Assembly: GCA_018242505.1 (NCBI GenBank)
Contig: JAFEBU010000025.1
Location: forward strand, 1 to 64,000
Length of the DNA: 64,000 bases
Direction of reading: 5' to 3'
Source of the DNA: Pseudomonadota bacterium
GTDB lineage: Bacteria > Pseudomonadota > Alphaproteobacteria > Reyranellales > Reyranellaceae
Shown: in pieces, positions 25,202 to 34,154 of the stretch
Layout of the letters: each line of letters begins with the position of its first letter
How positions within the stretch are numbered: the first letter of the stretch is position 1
The notes under the pieces: generated by a model
What the model was told of the DNA's origin: nothing
Database searches by the model: none
Seen by the model: the letters and a program-made list of their open reading frames with translations, nothing else
Program-made: the position numbers and the translations under genes

Positions 25202-25230
25202 AACAAACGGACGGGTCCAGCCCACTTCCA
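25202..25230 (-). promoter_or_regulatory. Candidate ECF sigma promoter before receptor 1
   Basis: Read on the minus strand: TGGAAGT, 12 bases, then TCCGTTTGTT, 76 bases before the receptor start and within the FecR-receptor gap. The identical layout TGGAAGT-N12-TCCGTTCGTT occurs before the second receptor (50380-50408). GGAA-type -35 and CGTT-type -10 elements about 16 bases apart are usual for ECF sigma factors, so both are probably recognised by the FecI-type sigma factors encoded alongside. Confidence 0.65.
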
Positions 25231-25301
25231 ATGGATTGGAGAAGTTTTTCCTCAGACGGTCCCAACCCGCTGCAAAACGGGCGGATTCAACGAGCCCGGC
25301 G

Positions 25302-26330
25302 CTACCCCCTGGTGACGACGAGCAGCCACGGCGAGATGCGCCGAACGGTGGCGCCGTGGGCCGTCGCCAGTTCGCTCAGGGTCTTCACTGGATCGCGCAG
25401 GTCGTAGAGGCCGCTGACGTGCTTGGCGGCGAAAGCATCGTCATGGACGATGATGGCACCGTGATAGTAGCGGCGCAGCGCATCCACGATCTCGCCGGCC
25501 GGCCGGTTGTGTGCGATCAGCTGGCCGCGTTGCCAATCGGCGATCTCATCCGGCGCGGCTTTGCCGGTTTCAGCACCCTGGCCCCAAATCACATGAACCC
25601 AATCGCCGGGATGCAAATCCGCGGAGGTCGTGGGCGTCGTGCTGCCGTCTTCGACGCGGACATGGCCGCGCTGGACGGCGACAACGGTGCCGTTGTCGTC
25701 GCGGCGCACGTCGAAGGCCGTGCCAAGCACCGTGGCGACGGTATCGCCCGCCGCGACGCTGAAGGGCCGCGCCGGATCGTGGGCAACGTCGAAGAACACC
25801 TCGCCCTTGAGCAGACGGACCCTGCGCTCGCGGCCGACAAAGGCCACGTCGATCGCGCTGTCCGGCGCGAGGCTCACGCGCGAGCCGTCCTCCAGGCTGA
25901 CGGCGCGCACCTCGCCGGTGGCCGTCGCCACATCGGCTTGCAGGCGCAACAGCACGCCCGGCAGGACGACGATCATCAGAAGCGCGGTGACGGCGACGCC
26001 CGCCGCGCCAATGGTCAGCCGCCGCGGCGTGAACAGGCGGCGGGCAGCGGCCGGCGGAGGAGGCAGATAGGCAGGCGGCAGCGCGCGCTCGGCCGCGCGT
26101 CCGGGGGCGTAACTTGCCCAATGGTCCCGATGCTGGGCCTCTCCCTTGCCCACGAGATCGTAGGCGCGGGCGGTCCGCGCCCAGATTTCGGCGTTGAGAG
26201 CGCTGGCGGCGCGCCACGCCTCGAAGCGGCCCAACAACTCGACATCATCCGGCTGGTCAGACAGGAGAACGAGCCAGGCCGCGGCTTCGTTCTCGGCCCG
26301 CTCACGCTCTGTCTGGGGCGATGTCGTCAT
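25302..26330 (-). CDS. FecR-family anti-sigma/signal transducer (module 1)
   Basis: A 342-residue FecR protein. The N-terminal cytoplasmic part (EAAAWLVLLSDQPDD, DUF4880-like) should hold the ECF sigma factor. A single membrane helix follows (IGAAGVAVTALLMIVVLPGVLL). The periplasmic FecR domain has EVRAVSLEDGSRVSLAPDSAID and RRVRLLKGEVFFDVAHDPARPFSV. The C-terminal STN-like segment (GEIVDALRRYYHGAIIVHDD, SGLYDLRDPVKTLSELA) meets the receptor. It lies between the sigma gene (146 bases upstream) and the receptor, the standard order. Confidence 0.93.
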   Translation of the reverse strand: MTTSPQTERERAENEAAAWLVLLSDQPDDVELLGRFEAWRAASALNAEIWARTARAYDLVGKGEAQHRDHWASYAPGRAAERALPPAYLPPPPAAARRLFTPRRLTIGAAGVAVTALLMIVVLPGVLLRLQADVATATGEVRAVSLEDGSRVSLAPDSAIDVAFVGRERRVRLLKGEVFFDVAHDPARPFSVAAGDTVATVLGTAFDVRRDDNGTVVAVQRGHVRVEDGSTTPTTSADLHPGDWVHVIWGQGAETGKAAPDEIADWQRGQLIAHNRPAGEIVDALRRYYHGAIIVHDDAFAAKHVSGLYDLRDPVKTLSELATAHGATVRRISPWLLVVTRG

Positions 26331-26476
26331 GCCGCTCCCTTGGCCGCTCCCTGGGCCTACGCCGGAAATCAGGGGGCATGTCCGCCGTCCTAGGCGGCGC
26401 GGCGCAAGAAGGCTCCCTAGTCAATAAACGCATGGCGGATTGCTATTTCCAATGGAGCGAAAAGCCATGCCGAAGA

Positions 26477-26974
26477 CTACAGGGCGCGCTGGCAATGACG
26501 GACGCCGTCCATCACCAAGACCTGAGCCATCGAGATGGAAATGCCGAGATGATCCGCGATTTCTTTCAAGGTGCAGCCGCCAAAACGATGCATTTCCATC
26601 GCAATACGGGTGCGCTCGGGCAGTTCGCTCATGGCGTTCATCACCCGTTGCAGGTCGGCGCGAGCGATGGCCTCCTGCTCGGGCGAAGGCCGTTCGTCGG
26701 CGACAACCGCTGCGGCCACCTCGACATCGCTGACGATATAGCGATCCTCCAGCACTTCGCGCCGCCGCCGGTCGAGCGCCAGGTTACGAACGACGCGGTA
26801 GAGATAGCCGACCGGCTCGTCGAGGAAGCGCTCGGTCGCCGCCGTGCGGAAGCGCAGGAACGCCTCCTGCACGACATCCTCCGCCCGTCCGGGATCGCCG
26901 ACGATCCCGTTCGCATATTCCAGCAACTTGCGCCGGTGGGCGGTATAGAGGGCCAAGGTCCGTTTGTTCGGCAC
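26477..26974 (-). CDS. FecI-type ECF sigma factor (module 1)
   Basis: A 165-residue ECF sigma-70 factor. Region 2 includes GIVGDPGRAEDVVQEAFLRF, preceding YLYRVVRNLALDRRRR. Region 4 includes MSELPERTRIAMEMHRFGGCTLKEIADHLGISISMAQVLV, whose last part is the recognition helix-turn-helix. The start is GTG at 26974. It is expected to drive the receptor operon when FecR releases it. Closely related to the factor at 48719 over nearly the whole length. A Fur-box-like sequence lies about 70 bases upstream. Confidence 0.93.
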   Translation of the reverse strand: MPNKRTLALYTAHRRKLLEYANGIVGDPGRAEDVVQEAFLRFRTAATERFLDEPVGYLYRVVRNLALDRRRREVLEDRYIVSDVEVAAAVVADERPSPEQEAIARADLQRVMNAMSELPERTRIAMEMHRFGGCTLKEIADHLGISISMAQVLVMDGVRHCQRAL

Positions 26975-27326
26975 GCCGTGGATGTCGTCCCCGCTCCTTC
27001 TGAGGCTGGAAGCCGCGACGCATCAAAGTCGGCTCACCCGCTCAATTAAGAACCATTCGCATCAGACTTTTTAGCCGTCGCGCGCGTCCTACGCAATCTC
27101 CTCGTCATTCCAAGGGGAAACGGGCCGCGCCGGCGGCGTCATTGTTGCGGCGCTGCAAATTTGCCGGCTTCGGCGAGGCAATGGTCTATTCCGATTGCGT
27201 CACGGCGCGCGCCAGCCGTGAAGGGCGCACTGCGTACGTGCAAAGGGGTCGAAGGGAAAGCTAGCGTTGCGCGAGGTTACTAAAGACGCAAAACTTTACT
27301 TGGGGTCAATATCGGCGAGAGCAAAT
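26975..27326. other. Divergent gap between sigma factor and methyltransferase
   Basis: About 350 bases with no recognisable protein. It contains the Fur-box-like sequence at 27045-27063. GC content falls sharply toward the methyltransferase, so the right part probably belongs to the foreign low-GC segment. An upstream in-frame extension of the methyltransferase to 27267 exists but is not supported by a ribosome-binding site. Confidence 0.5.
27045..27063 (-). promoter_or_regulatory. Fur-box-like sequence before sigma factor 1
   Basis: The core AAGAACCATTCGCAT fits the AATGAGAATNATTCGCATT-type Fur boxes of proteobacteria. The same core, GAGAACTATTCGCAA, precedes the second sigma gene. Iron-dependent repression of both sigma genes would follow. 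In alphaproteobacteria Fur-like, Irr or RirA proteins could be the binder. Confidence 0.5.
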
Positions 27327-28208
27327 ATGAATGATGCTGCAGTGTCAAAGATCCAGAGCTTGCCACCTCCTTACTGTTATTATGCGTACGCGGTTTCACA
27401 AGATGGCATCGTTGATTACATGCACTACGGCTATTGGGAAACCGCTACGAAGACCATAGTGGAAGCACAGGAAAATCTTGCCGACTTAATGAAGTCTCAT
27501 ATTCCATTTGATATTGGGCGGATTCTCGATTCAGGTTGTGGCTTAGGGAGGACTACATGGGATCTTGCTGACAAGGGCTTCGACATCGTCGGAATATCTC
27601 CGGATCGAAGCCTGATTTTGGAGGCCCAGCAAAAGTACCCCCAAATCGCGGATCGTTTCATCTGCAGCAGCTTTGAGAGATACGAGGTTACAACTAAGTT
27701 CGACCTCATATTTTTCCAAGAATCATCTCAATACATCGATGTCAAACGCTTGTTTCAAAAATGCGCCGCTTTGCTCCAACTCCGTGGCTTCGTGCTAATA
27801 TGTGATGAAGTTAGATATTCGCATAAGCCGAGATTGTTCAACCGAAAAGACGATATGCTCAGCTTTGCGTCGATTAACGGATTTGATCTGGTTTGCAATG
27901 AAGTCATCACAAGCAATGTGCTTCGTACCAGGAAATTCTTTACAGAATTTCTCAGGGACAACATCGAAGACATAGTTCGGTTGTTCAGTGTCACCGGCAG
28001 GAATGTGAAAGCAGAAGTACTTGATCTGGCTGGTGCATGGGACCGCGACACTCAGCTTTTTGAAAGTCACGACTGCGGCTATGAGATTTTTCTTTTCAAG
28101 AAGGTATCTTCATCTCGAATCACAGTCGCAGGCTGTTTGTTTGGTGCGCAATACCTGTTGAAACGACAACTTCGAAATAGCGTTAACCGTTGGCGCAAAA
28201 GGACCTAG
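27327..28208 (+). CDS. Class I SAM-dependent methyltransferase, low GC, probably transferred
   Basis: A 293-residue methyltransferase. Motif I is ILDSGCGLGRTTWDLADKG (about residues 66-84), followed by the acidic end of strand 2 in FDIVGISPDRS. The later FDLIFFQESSQYID and GFVLICDEVRYS suit motifs II and III. A basic tail ends in RNSVNRWRKRT. The substrate is unknown. Base composition and codon use are visibly AT-richer than every neighbour, which suggests recent transfer. No partner gene is adjacent: it is flanked by the iron module and a decayed region. The start at 27327 (MNDAAVSK) is the likely one; an in-frame start at 27267 is possible. Confidence 0.8.
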   Translation: MNDAAVSKIQSLPPPYCYYAYAVSQDGIVDYMHYGYWETATKTIVEAQENLADLMKSHIPFDIGRILDSGCGLGRTTWDLADKGFDIVGISPDRSLILEAQQKYPQIADRFICSSFERYEVTTKFDLIFFQESSQYIDVKRLFQKCAALLQLRGFVLICDEVRYSHKPRLFNRKDDMLSFASINGFDLVCNEVITSNVLRTRKFFTEFLRDNIEDIVRLFSVTGRNVKAEVLDLAGAWDRDTQLFESHDCGYEIFLFKKVSSSRITVAGCLFGAQYLLKRQLRNSVNRWRKRT

Positions 28209-28230
28209 TCGGTCCCGTGAGCCCTTTTTT
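28201..28230 (+). terminator. Possible terminator after the methyltransferase
   Basis: GGACC-TAGTC-GGTCC forms a 5-base stem overlapping the stop codon, and a run of six T follows at 28225-28230. The T-run starts nine bases after the stem, so it is a weak candidate. Confidence 0.3.
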
Positions 28231-28917
28231 GCATCGTCTACCGCGCTCATCGTGGCCGCAAACCGACCGCCTGAGTTATTGGAAGAGGTGCGATTCACAA
28301 AAGAGGCGTTTGTTGCTGACTCAGTATTGAGTGACACTTTTACACTGAGCTCTGCCTGATTGATATCATTGAGCATGGGCCAATGGTATGCCGTAGGCCC
28401 GTCTTTGCCGCGTCGCGGAGCGCTCGCGTGGTACAGCGCGCCGACCTCGCACTGGCACGCTCTCCATTGGAGGTTCGCCAGGCTGCGCCTGTGATGGCCG
28501 TGATGATGGTGCTTCCGATTAGCATGCACGTGATGCTCTTCTGCACGGTCGCCCCGTCCTTGATCACTGCGTCTGGAAGGTAGTTGAGGGCACCAGCGTC
28601 GTCTCGAGATTGTACAACAGGTGGTCCGCGTTTTGATAATGTAAGCTATGGGTCTGGTCGCATTCGCTATCTCACCCATACTTTGCGGCGACGACTGAGA
28701 TCAGGGTACCCAGTTCGCACTTTCTTTGCGCAGTTAAGCGATAATGTCCTTGTGAGATGATGCACCTTTGCATGAACCGAATGTTGAATCACTCTTTTGT
28801 ACTGAGTGGGCTCTGGGCTCAGTGAGGCTGTCACGGTCCCCAGCGTTGCCCCGGATGAGCAACGGGTCGGACATGAGGGTGTGCGTTTCGCAACACCGGA
28901 AAAGGTGGCAAACGTGG
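28231..28917. other. Decayed or non-coding stretch with two related repeats
   Basis: Nearly 700 bases without a gene I can support. Short frames exist on both strands, but none shows a family. A palindrome ACTCA-GTAT-TGAGT lies at 28319-28332, and a similar pattern TTGA-T-AC-CTTTT-ACTGAG occurs near 28328-28349 and again near 28785-28806, just before the wrecked SDR gene. This looks like the remnant of control regions of lost genes. Confidence 0.4.
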
Positions 28918-29650
28918 AAAGGCCCGACCGGCAAGGTCGCTGCGGTGACGGGCGGAGCATCAAGGGTCGGTGAGGCGACGTCAGGCGTTTCGTCACCGAG
29001 GGCGCGAGCGTTGCATTCTGCGATCGGGATGGTGATCGCGGCCAGCGCTTGGTGACCGAACTCGAAAACGCCGGCGCCAAGGTCGCCTTCACGCAGGCTG
29101 ATGTTGGTACCGAGGCTGCATGCCTCGCCTTCATCAGCGGTGCGGCGCAGTGGTTTGGTCGCCTCCGACATCCTCATCAACAACGCCGGCATCCGCAAAT
29201 ACGAGAAGGTGGATGAGGCGAGCGCGGCGAACTGGAACGAGATCCTCAGCGTCAATCTGATGAGCCACGTTTTCTGTGCTAAAGTGGCCGTCCCGCTGAT
29301 GCGTCGCGACAAGGGCGGCGCCATCGTCAACGTCGCCTCTGCCCGGTCCGTCGTCGCGGGTGGCGGCAACCTGCAGTATGACACGACCAAGGCTGCAATC
29401 GCGGGGTTGACGCGGGCGCTCGCTGCTGACCATTCGCCGGAAGGCATTCGTGTGAACGCCGTCGGCCCCGGTCCGATCTTCACGCCGTTCCATGAGCGCC
29501 GCATCTTGGCTGCCGGCCAAACCGTCGAGCGATACAACGCCCAGGCGGCACGAGGCACCATGCTGAAGCGCCCGGGCAGGGCCGAGGAGGTCGCGACGCA
29601 ATCCTGTTTTTGGCCTCCGACGACGCCTCCTACGGGTACAGAATCTAGTC
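28918..29650 (+). pseudogene. SDR dehydrogenase pseudogene with three frameshifts
   Basis: Pieces of one short-chain dehydrogenase occur in order but in different frames: GKVAAVTGGAS (cofactor-binding start), then RRFVTEGASVAFCDRDGDRG and AGAKVAFTQADVGTEA, then DILINNAGIRKYEKVDEASAANWNEI through the catalytic YDTTKAAIAGLTRALAAD and VGPGPIFTPF, then AILFLASDDASY. Shifts lie near 28980, 29168 and 29595, and the C-terminal end with the usual G-T-x-x-x-V-D-G-G is gone. The catalytic Tyr-x-x-x-Lys is intact in the central piece, which is the longest open frame (from about 29101). The gene cannot make a working enzyme. It ends against the convergent Rid gene. Confidence 0.75.
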
Positions 29651-30028
29651 GCCGACATATGCTACGGCTTCGATTTCCACCTTCATGCGAGGATCGACGA
29701 GCGCCTTGACCTCGACCAAAGTCGACGCCGGCTTGTGATTCCCGAAGTAACGCTGGCGTATCGGGTTAATGCTTGCCCGTTCCATGACATCAGTCATGAA
29801 CACCAGCACCTTGACCACCTGATCGGGCCGCCCGCCCGCATGGCGCAAGCAGGTATCGATCGACTTCAAAGCAATCTCGAACTGGCTGACGGTGTCCGAT
29901 GGGATAGTGCCATCCGCCGTCATTCCGACCATGCCGGAGAGGTATATGAAGTCGCCGGCCCTGACGACATGGCAGTAGTGGCTAACCGGCTCCAGCTCAT
30001 CGGGAACCATGAACCGCTCGATGGGCAT
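29645..30028 (-). CDS. Rid (YjgF/YER057c) family protein, second copy, catalytic Arg replaced by Ser
   Basis: A 127-residue Rid-family protein, normal length. The canonical P-A-R-S-x-V-E-V segment reads KPASTLVEVKAL, so the Arg needed for imine hydrolysis in RidA is Ser here. The remaining pattern IYLSGMVGMTADGTIPSD, RPDQVVKVLVFMTDV and VEIEAVAYVGD is well kept. The start at 30028 has AGGAG upstream; a longer frame to 30268 has no family similarity. The nitroreductase lies 139 bases upstream on the same strand and the two may be co-transcribed. Not a recent duplicate of the Rid at 2102; the sequences differ widely. Confidence 0.85.
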   Translation of the reverse strand: MPIERFMVPDELEPVSHYCHVVRAGDFIYLSGMVGMTADGTIPSDTVSQFEIALKSIDTCLRHAGGRPDQVVKVLVFMTDVMERASINPIRQRYFGNHKPASTLVEVKALVDPRMKVEIEAVAYVGD

Positions 30029-30167
30029 GAGGCTTATCTCCTGTTGCGCGATCAGTGAGCCTATCATCCCCGATTCGGGACACCAACGAGCTGTCAGATC
30101 GCAGCAAGATCGAGCTGCCTCGTGTCGAGGATGGCAGAACGTATCTGTGTAGCGCTTTATGGTCCAT

Positions 30168-30845
30168 CTAGTCGTTGAAACCGACGAAAACGGTGGCTTC
30201 GGCGACAGATTTTCGTTCGGACACGACCGCATTTGCCGGGAAGCTTTCATCCGGCCAGCCCAGCGCAATGCTTTTCATGATCACTTGATCCGCGGCTATT
30301 CCGGCGTGCTCACGCACCACAGGGGATTGCATGATGCCCTGGCTGTTGATCACGGCGCCCAGCCCGCGCGACCAGGCAGCATTGACCAGGGCGGTAGTCA
30401 CGGCGCCGCAATCGAACGGCGTATCGTCGCTGCCGTCCAGTACACGGTCATAGGTCACGATCACGCACACAGGCGCGTCGAACTGACGGAAGCCGCGCAA
30501 TACCCAATCCTGGCGCATTTCCTTGTCATCGCGCGCAATCCCCATGGCGGAGAACAATTGCTTGGCGACGCCAATCTGCCTGTCTCGGTGCCGACCTGCA
30601 AAGGGTTGACCCGTGCGGAACTCACGCGACTGCGGCACGCCTGCCACCATCCGCTCCGTGTTGCCGGCACGGATCCGATCCAGCGGTTCGCCGGTGATGA
30701 TATAGAAGTTCCAAGGCTGGGTGTTCATCGACGACGGAGCACGCATCGCCAAGCCGATGATTTCCTCGATCAGCGCCTTGGGTACTGGATCGGGTTTATA
30801 GCCGCGGATGCTCCGGCGACCGAGGATAACATCATCAAACTTCAT
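30168..30845 (-). CDS. Nitroreductase-family protein
   Basis: A 225-residue FMN-dependent nitroreductase-type oxidoreductase. The N-terminal FMN site reads VILGRRSIRGYKPDPVP, with APSSMNTQPWNFYIITG next. The C-terminal GAVINSQGIMQSPVVREHAGIAADQVIMKSIALGWPDESFPAN corresponds to the flavin phosphate and dimer region. Such enzymes reduce nitroaromatics, quinones or enones with NAD(P)H. The start at 30845 was chosen since it begins the family's first helix; the frame stays open to 30962. With the Rid gene it may form a two-gene operon. Substrate unknown. Confidence 0.88.
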   Translation of the reverse strand: MKFDDVILGRRSIRGYKPDPVPKALIEEIIGLAMRAPSSMNTQPWNFYIITGEPLDRIRAGNTERMVAGVPQSREFRTGQPFAGRHRDRQIGVAKQLFSAMGIARDDKEMRQDWVLRGFRQFDAPVCVIVTYDRVLDGSDDTPFDCGAVTTALVNAAWSRGLGAVINSQGIMQSPVVREHAGIAADQVIMKSIALGWPDESFPANAVVSERKSVAEATVFVGFND

Positions 30846-30965
30846 TTTGTTTGGGATTCTCCGGATGACTCCTGAATTGGCTCGAGTTTTCGCGACTTCT
30901 CGACGCTCGCGCAAGATACGCGCAAAATGCGCACCCTGAGGTGTAGCTAGGATGCTACCCACGGC

Positions 30966-32261
30966 CTATTGGAACCCCGCGACCGGAAGGCTCGCCGGGC
31001 CCGGCCGCCGGTCCGCGAGCAGGCGCCGCGCCTCCGCATCACGTCCGGACTTCAGGTAGGCTCGCAACAACGTCGCTTCCACCAAATCCACCTGCGCTCG
31101 GCTGCCGCCCATACGTTCCCGTTCGGGCAGCATGGACACGATCAGGTCGATTGCGGCGGCATGATCACCCCGCTGGAAGGCCACAAAGGCACGCGCTACC
31201 GCGGGGATGACTGAACCAGAGGGATAGCGGCCCGCTCTTACCAGCTCCTGGATGGCCTGGACCCAGCCCTCCAACGCGTCGTCATGACCGGCGACGGCAT
31301 ACACGAGCGCGACATGCCAATCGGCAAGAGAAAAGCCCGGTCGTGGAATTTTCTCTCTCGCGTAGTCTTGTAGCTTCGCCCAGCGCGCGTGATCCCGGGG
31401 ATGGCCCGCCAGTTCCGCTCGCCACAGAAACGAGGAGGAATCCGAGAGCTTCTGATGCACGGCGCCATGATGATCGTCCGCCGAAAAGGCGTCGTTGTAG
31501 AGCCGAAGCCCCGCTTGCAAATTGCCAGCGTGCAATTCGAACAAGCCAAGGTGCCAGTTCAGGTGGCCGAACAAGCCGCCCTTGCGATCATAAGACGGCA
31601 GCCAGTCCCGCATGAAGGCGATGCCACTGTCCCGCTCGCCGGTTTCATAGCAGAGATGGGCGAAGGCGTGGGCGGCATAGGCGTTGCGCCGGACCTGGGC
31701 CAAGGACCGTTCTATCTTGGGGCGTGCCGCGCCGTGCTGACCGATTTCCGATAGCGCCATGCCGTGATGGGCCTCGAACCACCAATCCTCGCCGTACTGC
31801 GGGGCGAGCTGGTCTAGAAAATCGACAAGGCCCTGTTCCCGGCCAGCGAGGCCGGACATCCCGATCAACCCACCCTGGTTGGCGGCGAGGCTCAGCACCA
31901 GGGCATCGCGCGGCCACGTGTCTACATGGACGCGGATAGCGGCCAGCGCCGCAACAGCTTGGCCAGCGAAGAGGTGACGAAAGACATCGATGTGGCTGAG
32001 GTCGCGCGCCGAACCTCGGTTACTGAGCGACAGTGCGGTGGCGAGGGACTCACGCATAGCCGCGGGGTTGCCCGTGAGCTGAGAAGCGCGGGCCTTGCCG
32101 ATATGGGCCAGGGCGAAACCTGGATCGGCGACGATGGCGCGGTCAAACGACGAGGCGGCACCGGGATAGACGGTCAGCAGGAGGTCGACGCCTTCGACGT
32201 AGGCATCGCGCGCGGCGGCGACGGTGGTGGATACTTTGAGGCCGTAGCGATCCGTCAGCAT
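30966..32261 (-). CDS. TPR protein, TTC38-like
   Basis: A 431-residue alpha-helical repeat protein. The start MLTDRYGLKVSTTVAAARDAYVEGVDLLLTVYPGAASSFDRAIVADPGFALAHIGKA is characteristic of bacterial relatives of tetratricopeptide repeat protein 38. Further helical pairs include QGLVDFLDQLAPQYGEDWWFEAHHGMALSEIGQHGAARPKIERSL and GGLFGHLNWHLGLFELHAGNLQAGLRLYNDAF. No signal peptide or enzyme motif is seen. The role is unknown; such repeats usually hold protein partners. I placed the start at 32261; a longer frame reaches 32327. It is transcribed away from the dienelactone hydrolase gene. Confidence 0.8.
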   Translation of the reverse strand: MLTDRYGLKVSTTVAAARDAYVEGVDLLLTVYPGAASSFDRAIVADPGFALAHIGKARASQLTGNPAAMRESLATALSLSNRGSARDLSHIDVFRHLFAGQAVAALAAIRVHVDTWPRDALVLSLAANQGGLIGMSGLAGREQGLVDFLDQLAPQYGEDWWFEAHHGMALSEIGQHGAARPKIERSLAQVRRNAYAAHAFAHLCYETGERDSGIAFMRDWLPSYDRKGGLFGHLNWHLGLFELHAGNLQAGLRLYNDAFSADDHHGAVHQKLSDSSSFLWRAELAGHPRDHARWAKLQDYAREKIPRPGFSLADWHVALVYAVAGHDDALEGWVQAIQELVRAGRYPSGSVIPAVARAFVAFQRGDHAAAIDLIVSMLPERERMGGSRAQVDLVEATLLRAYLKSGRDAEARRLLADRRPGPASLPVAGFQ

Positions 32262-32577
32262 GTCACCAGCCCCACTCAGTATCGTCGCTTGGAACACGCT
32301 TTGGACACATTGCTCTTGGCGCTCCATTCAACGCGTTTCGCGATCAGAAGCGTATTCGCTTTCCCACCGCCAGCGAAACGAGTTTACCTTCATCGAAGGC
32401 GTTGGCCAGCGCCGACATGGTGCGCCACCCGGTGCAGTGACGAGAATCTGGACCTCGACGGAGTCGACAGAGGCAAGGCCAGTCATGCGCTATCCCTCGT
32501 TCATTCCCGTTGCACGGCCATCATCAAGCCGACAGCTTGCCACCAGAAATCAAAACCATACGATATCTGGCTTGATC
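32262..32577. other. Divergent gap, TPR gene and dienelactone hydrolase
   Basis: About 316 bases that should hold both promoters. No palindrome, promoter pair or small gene could be supported by eye. Confidence 0.4.
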
Positions 32578-33309
32578 ATGGAGATCCTGATCAGGGCAGA
32601 TTTGGAGAGAACAGTGGGTGAGGAAGTTAGGATCACTGCCGCCGATGGCAGAACGTTCGCGGGGTATCTGGCATTGCCGGCACGCACACCAGCGCCTGGC
32701 CTGATCGTGTTGCCGGAGATCTTCAACACCAATGCGCACATCCGCTCGGTGGCGGATGGCTACGCAGCGGATGGGTTCGTGGCCCTCGCGCCCGACGTCT
32801 TTTGGCGGCAGGAGGCGGGGAGCTACCTGCCCTATACCGACGAAGGCCGGGCGAAGGCGTATTCGCTCCGCGCCCAGTTGGACACGGACCAGTTTACGCG
32901 TGACCTAGGCGATGCCATTGCCGCGTTGCGGGCGCGCCCAGACTGTACCGGTAAGATCGGGGTGATGGGGTTCTGCCTGGGTGGCATGTTCGCCTACCTC
33001 GCCAGCACGCGGCTGCCGATTGACGCAGCAGTCAGCTACTATGGCGTGCAGATCGATCAGTATCTCGGCGAGGCCGACCGCCTTAAGTGCCCGCTCCTCA
33101 TGCACTTCGCCGAGAACGATCCGCATGTCCCAGCACAGACCGTATCGGGGATCCAGGCACGCCTCGGCGGACTGGGCAGCGTGAGCATCCATATCTATCC
33201 CGGCACGGAGCACGGCTTCAATCGCCAGGGATACCCGCCGTACAACGAGGCAGCAGCTGCGGAGGCGCGGCAGCGCACGATCGCGCATTTCCGCCATCTC
33301 TTGTCTTAG
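32578..33309 (+). CDS. Dienelactone hydrolase-family protein
   Basis: A 243-residue alpha/beta hydrolase of the dienelactone hydrolase group, which uses a Cys nucleophile. The nucleophile elbow is GVMGFCLGGMFAYLAS, the acid is probably Asp in HFAENDPHVPAQ, and the base His in GTEHGFNRQGYPPYNEAAA. The opening segment RITAADGRTFAGYLALPARTPAPGLIVLPEIFNTN is typical. The triad is complete. The family acts on dienelactones of chlorocatechol breakdown and on other lactones and esters. The start at 32578 begins a normal-length protein. A decayed rhodanese gene follows by about 40 bases on the same strand. Confidence 0.88.
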   Translation: MEILIRADLERTVGEEVRITAADGRTFAGYLALPARTPAPGLIVLPEIFNTNAHIRSVADGYAADGFVALAPDVFWRQEAGSYLPYTDEGRAKAYSLRAQLDTDQFTRDLGDAIAALRARPDCTGKIGVMGFCLGGMFAYLASTRLPIDAAVSYYGVQIDQYLGEADRLKCPLLMHFAENDPHVPAQTVSGIQARLGGLGSVSIHIYPGTEHGFNRQGYPPYNEAAAAEARQRTIAHFRHLLS

Positions 33310-33348
33310 CCTCGCGGCGCACGACAGGTTCAGTCGGGGAGGAGCGCG

Positions 33349-33930
33349 TGGGCGGACAGGTGACCGGGATAGATGCAAAGGAACTGAGGGCCCGCCTGCA
33401 CGACGGCGGGGAGGTCGCCTTGCTGGACGCGCGCGAGGAACTGCCTTCGGTCGGCGCCATCTGTTGATGGCTTCATGCGTGCCGTTGAGCCGCCTGGAAT
33501 TGCTGGTCGACGATCTGGTGCTCCGGCGCGCGACACGCGTGGCGTGGTGCGACGACAACGAAGGCCTGGCGGCGCGCGGCGCAGCGAAGATGGCGGCCTT
33601 GGATACGGGAACGTGGCGCCGCTCGACGGCGGGATCGCGGCCTGGGAGGCAATGCGCTTTCGCATCTACAGCGGCGTTCACGTACCGAGCAAGGCCTTCG
33701 CCGAAGTGGTCGAGCACGGAGCGGCCACCCCTGGATATCCGCTGACGAACTGAAAGCGCTGATCGACCGGAAGGCAGACATCGCGATCTACGGCAGCCGG
33801 TCGTTCAAGGAGTATCACAACAATAGCATCCCTACGGCAGTCAGCCTGCCGGGAGCGGAGCTGGTCTATCGCTTCGCCCACCTCATGCCCTCGTCGGCCA
33901 CTACTGTCATCGTCAATTTGCACTGTGTCA
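33349..33930 (+). pseudogene. Rhodanese-domain sulfurtransferase pseudogene
   Basis: Fragments of a multi-domain rhodanese-related protein run in order but in different frames: IDAKELRARLHDGGEVALLDAREEL, then a shift near 33450; ASCVPLSRLELLVDDLV through WCDDNEGLAARGAAKMAAL, a shift near 33600; YGNVAPLDGGIAAWEA with YSGVHVPSKAFAEVVEH, a shift near 33735; then SADELKALIDRKADIAIYGSRSFKEYHNN and VYRFAHLMPSSATTVIVN. The segment that should hold the active-site Cys after VIVN is disrupted and everything beyond is lost. At least three frameshifts plus truncation rule out a functional product. Confidence 0.75.
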
Positions 33931-34154
33931 GCCCAACGCGGCGGCCCCCGTTCGTCCAGATCGGCTCGGCTCTGCCAAAAAGTGCCCAGTCCATCTTTTC
34001 GAGCGCCAGTGCTCCGTAATTATATGCCGTACGAAGTTAGACATGAGGGATGTCGCCCTCATTGGATGCCCCCCTGACGAACCTCGCCTGCCGCCGTCGA
34101 CTGCGATCGTATGGATACTCCTGACGGGTACGGGGGCATTCGCTTTGCTTCACT

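Noticed and set aside
28340..28567. Small minus-strand membrane protein of 75 codons
   Set aside because: It has one hydrophobic stretch but no ribosome-binding site, no known family and lies in a decayed region.
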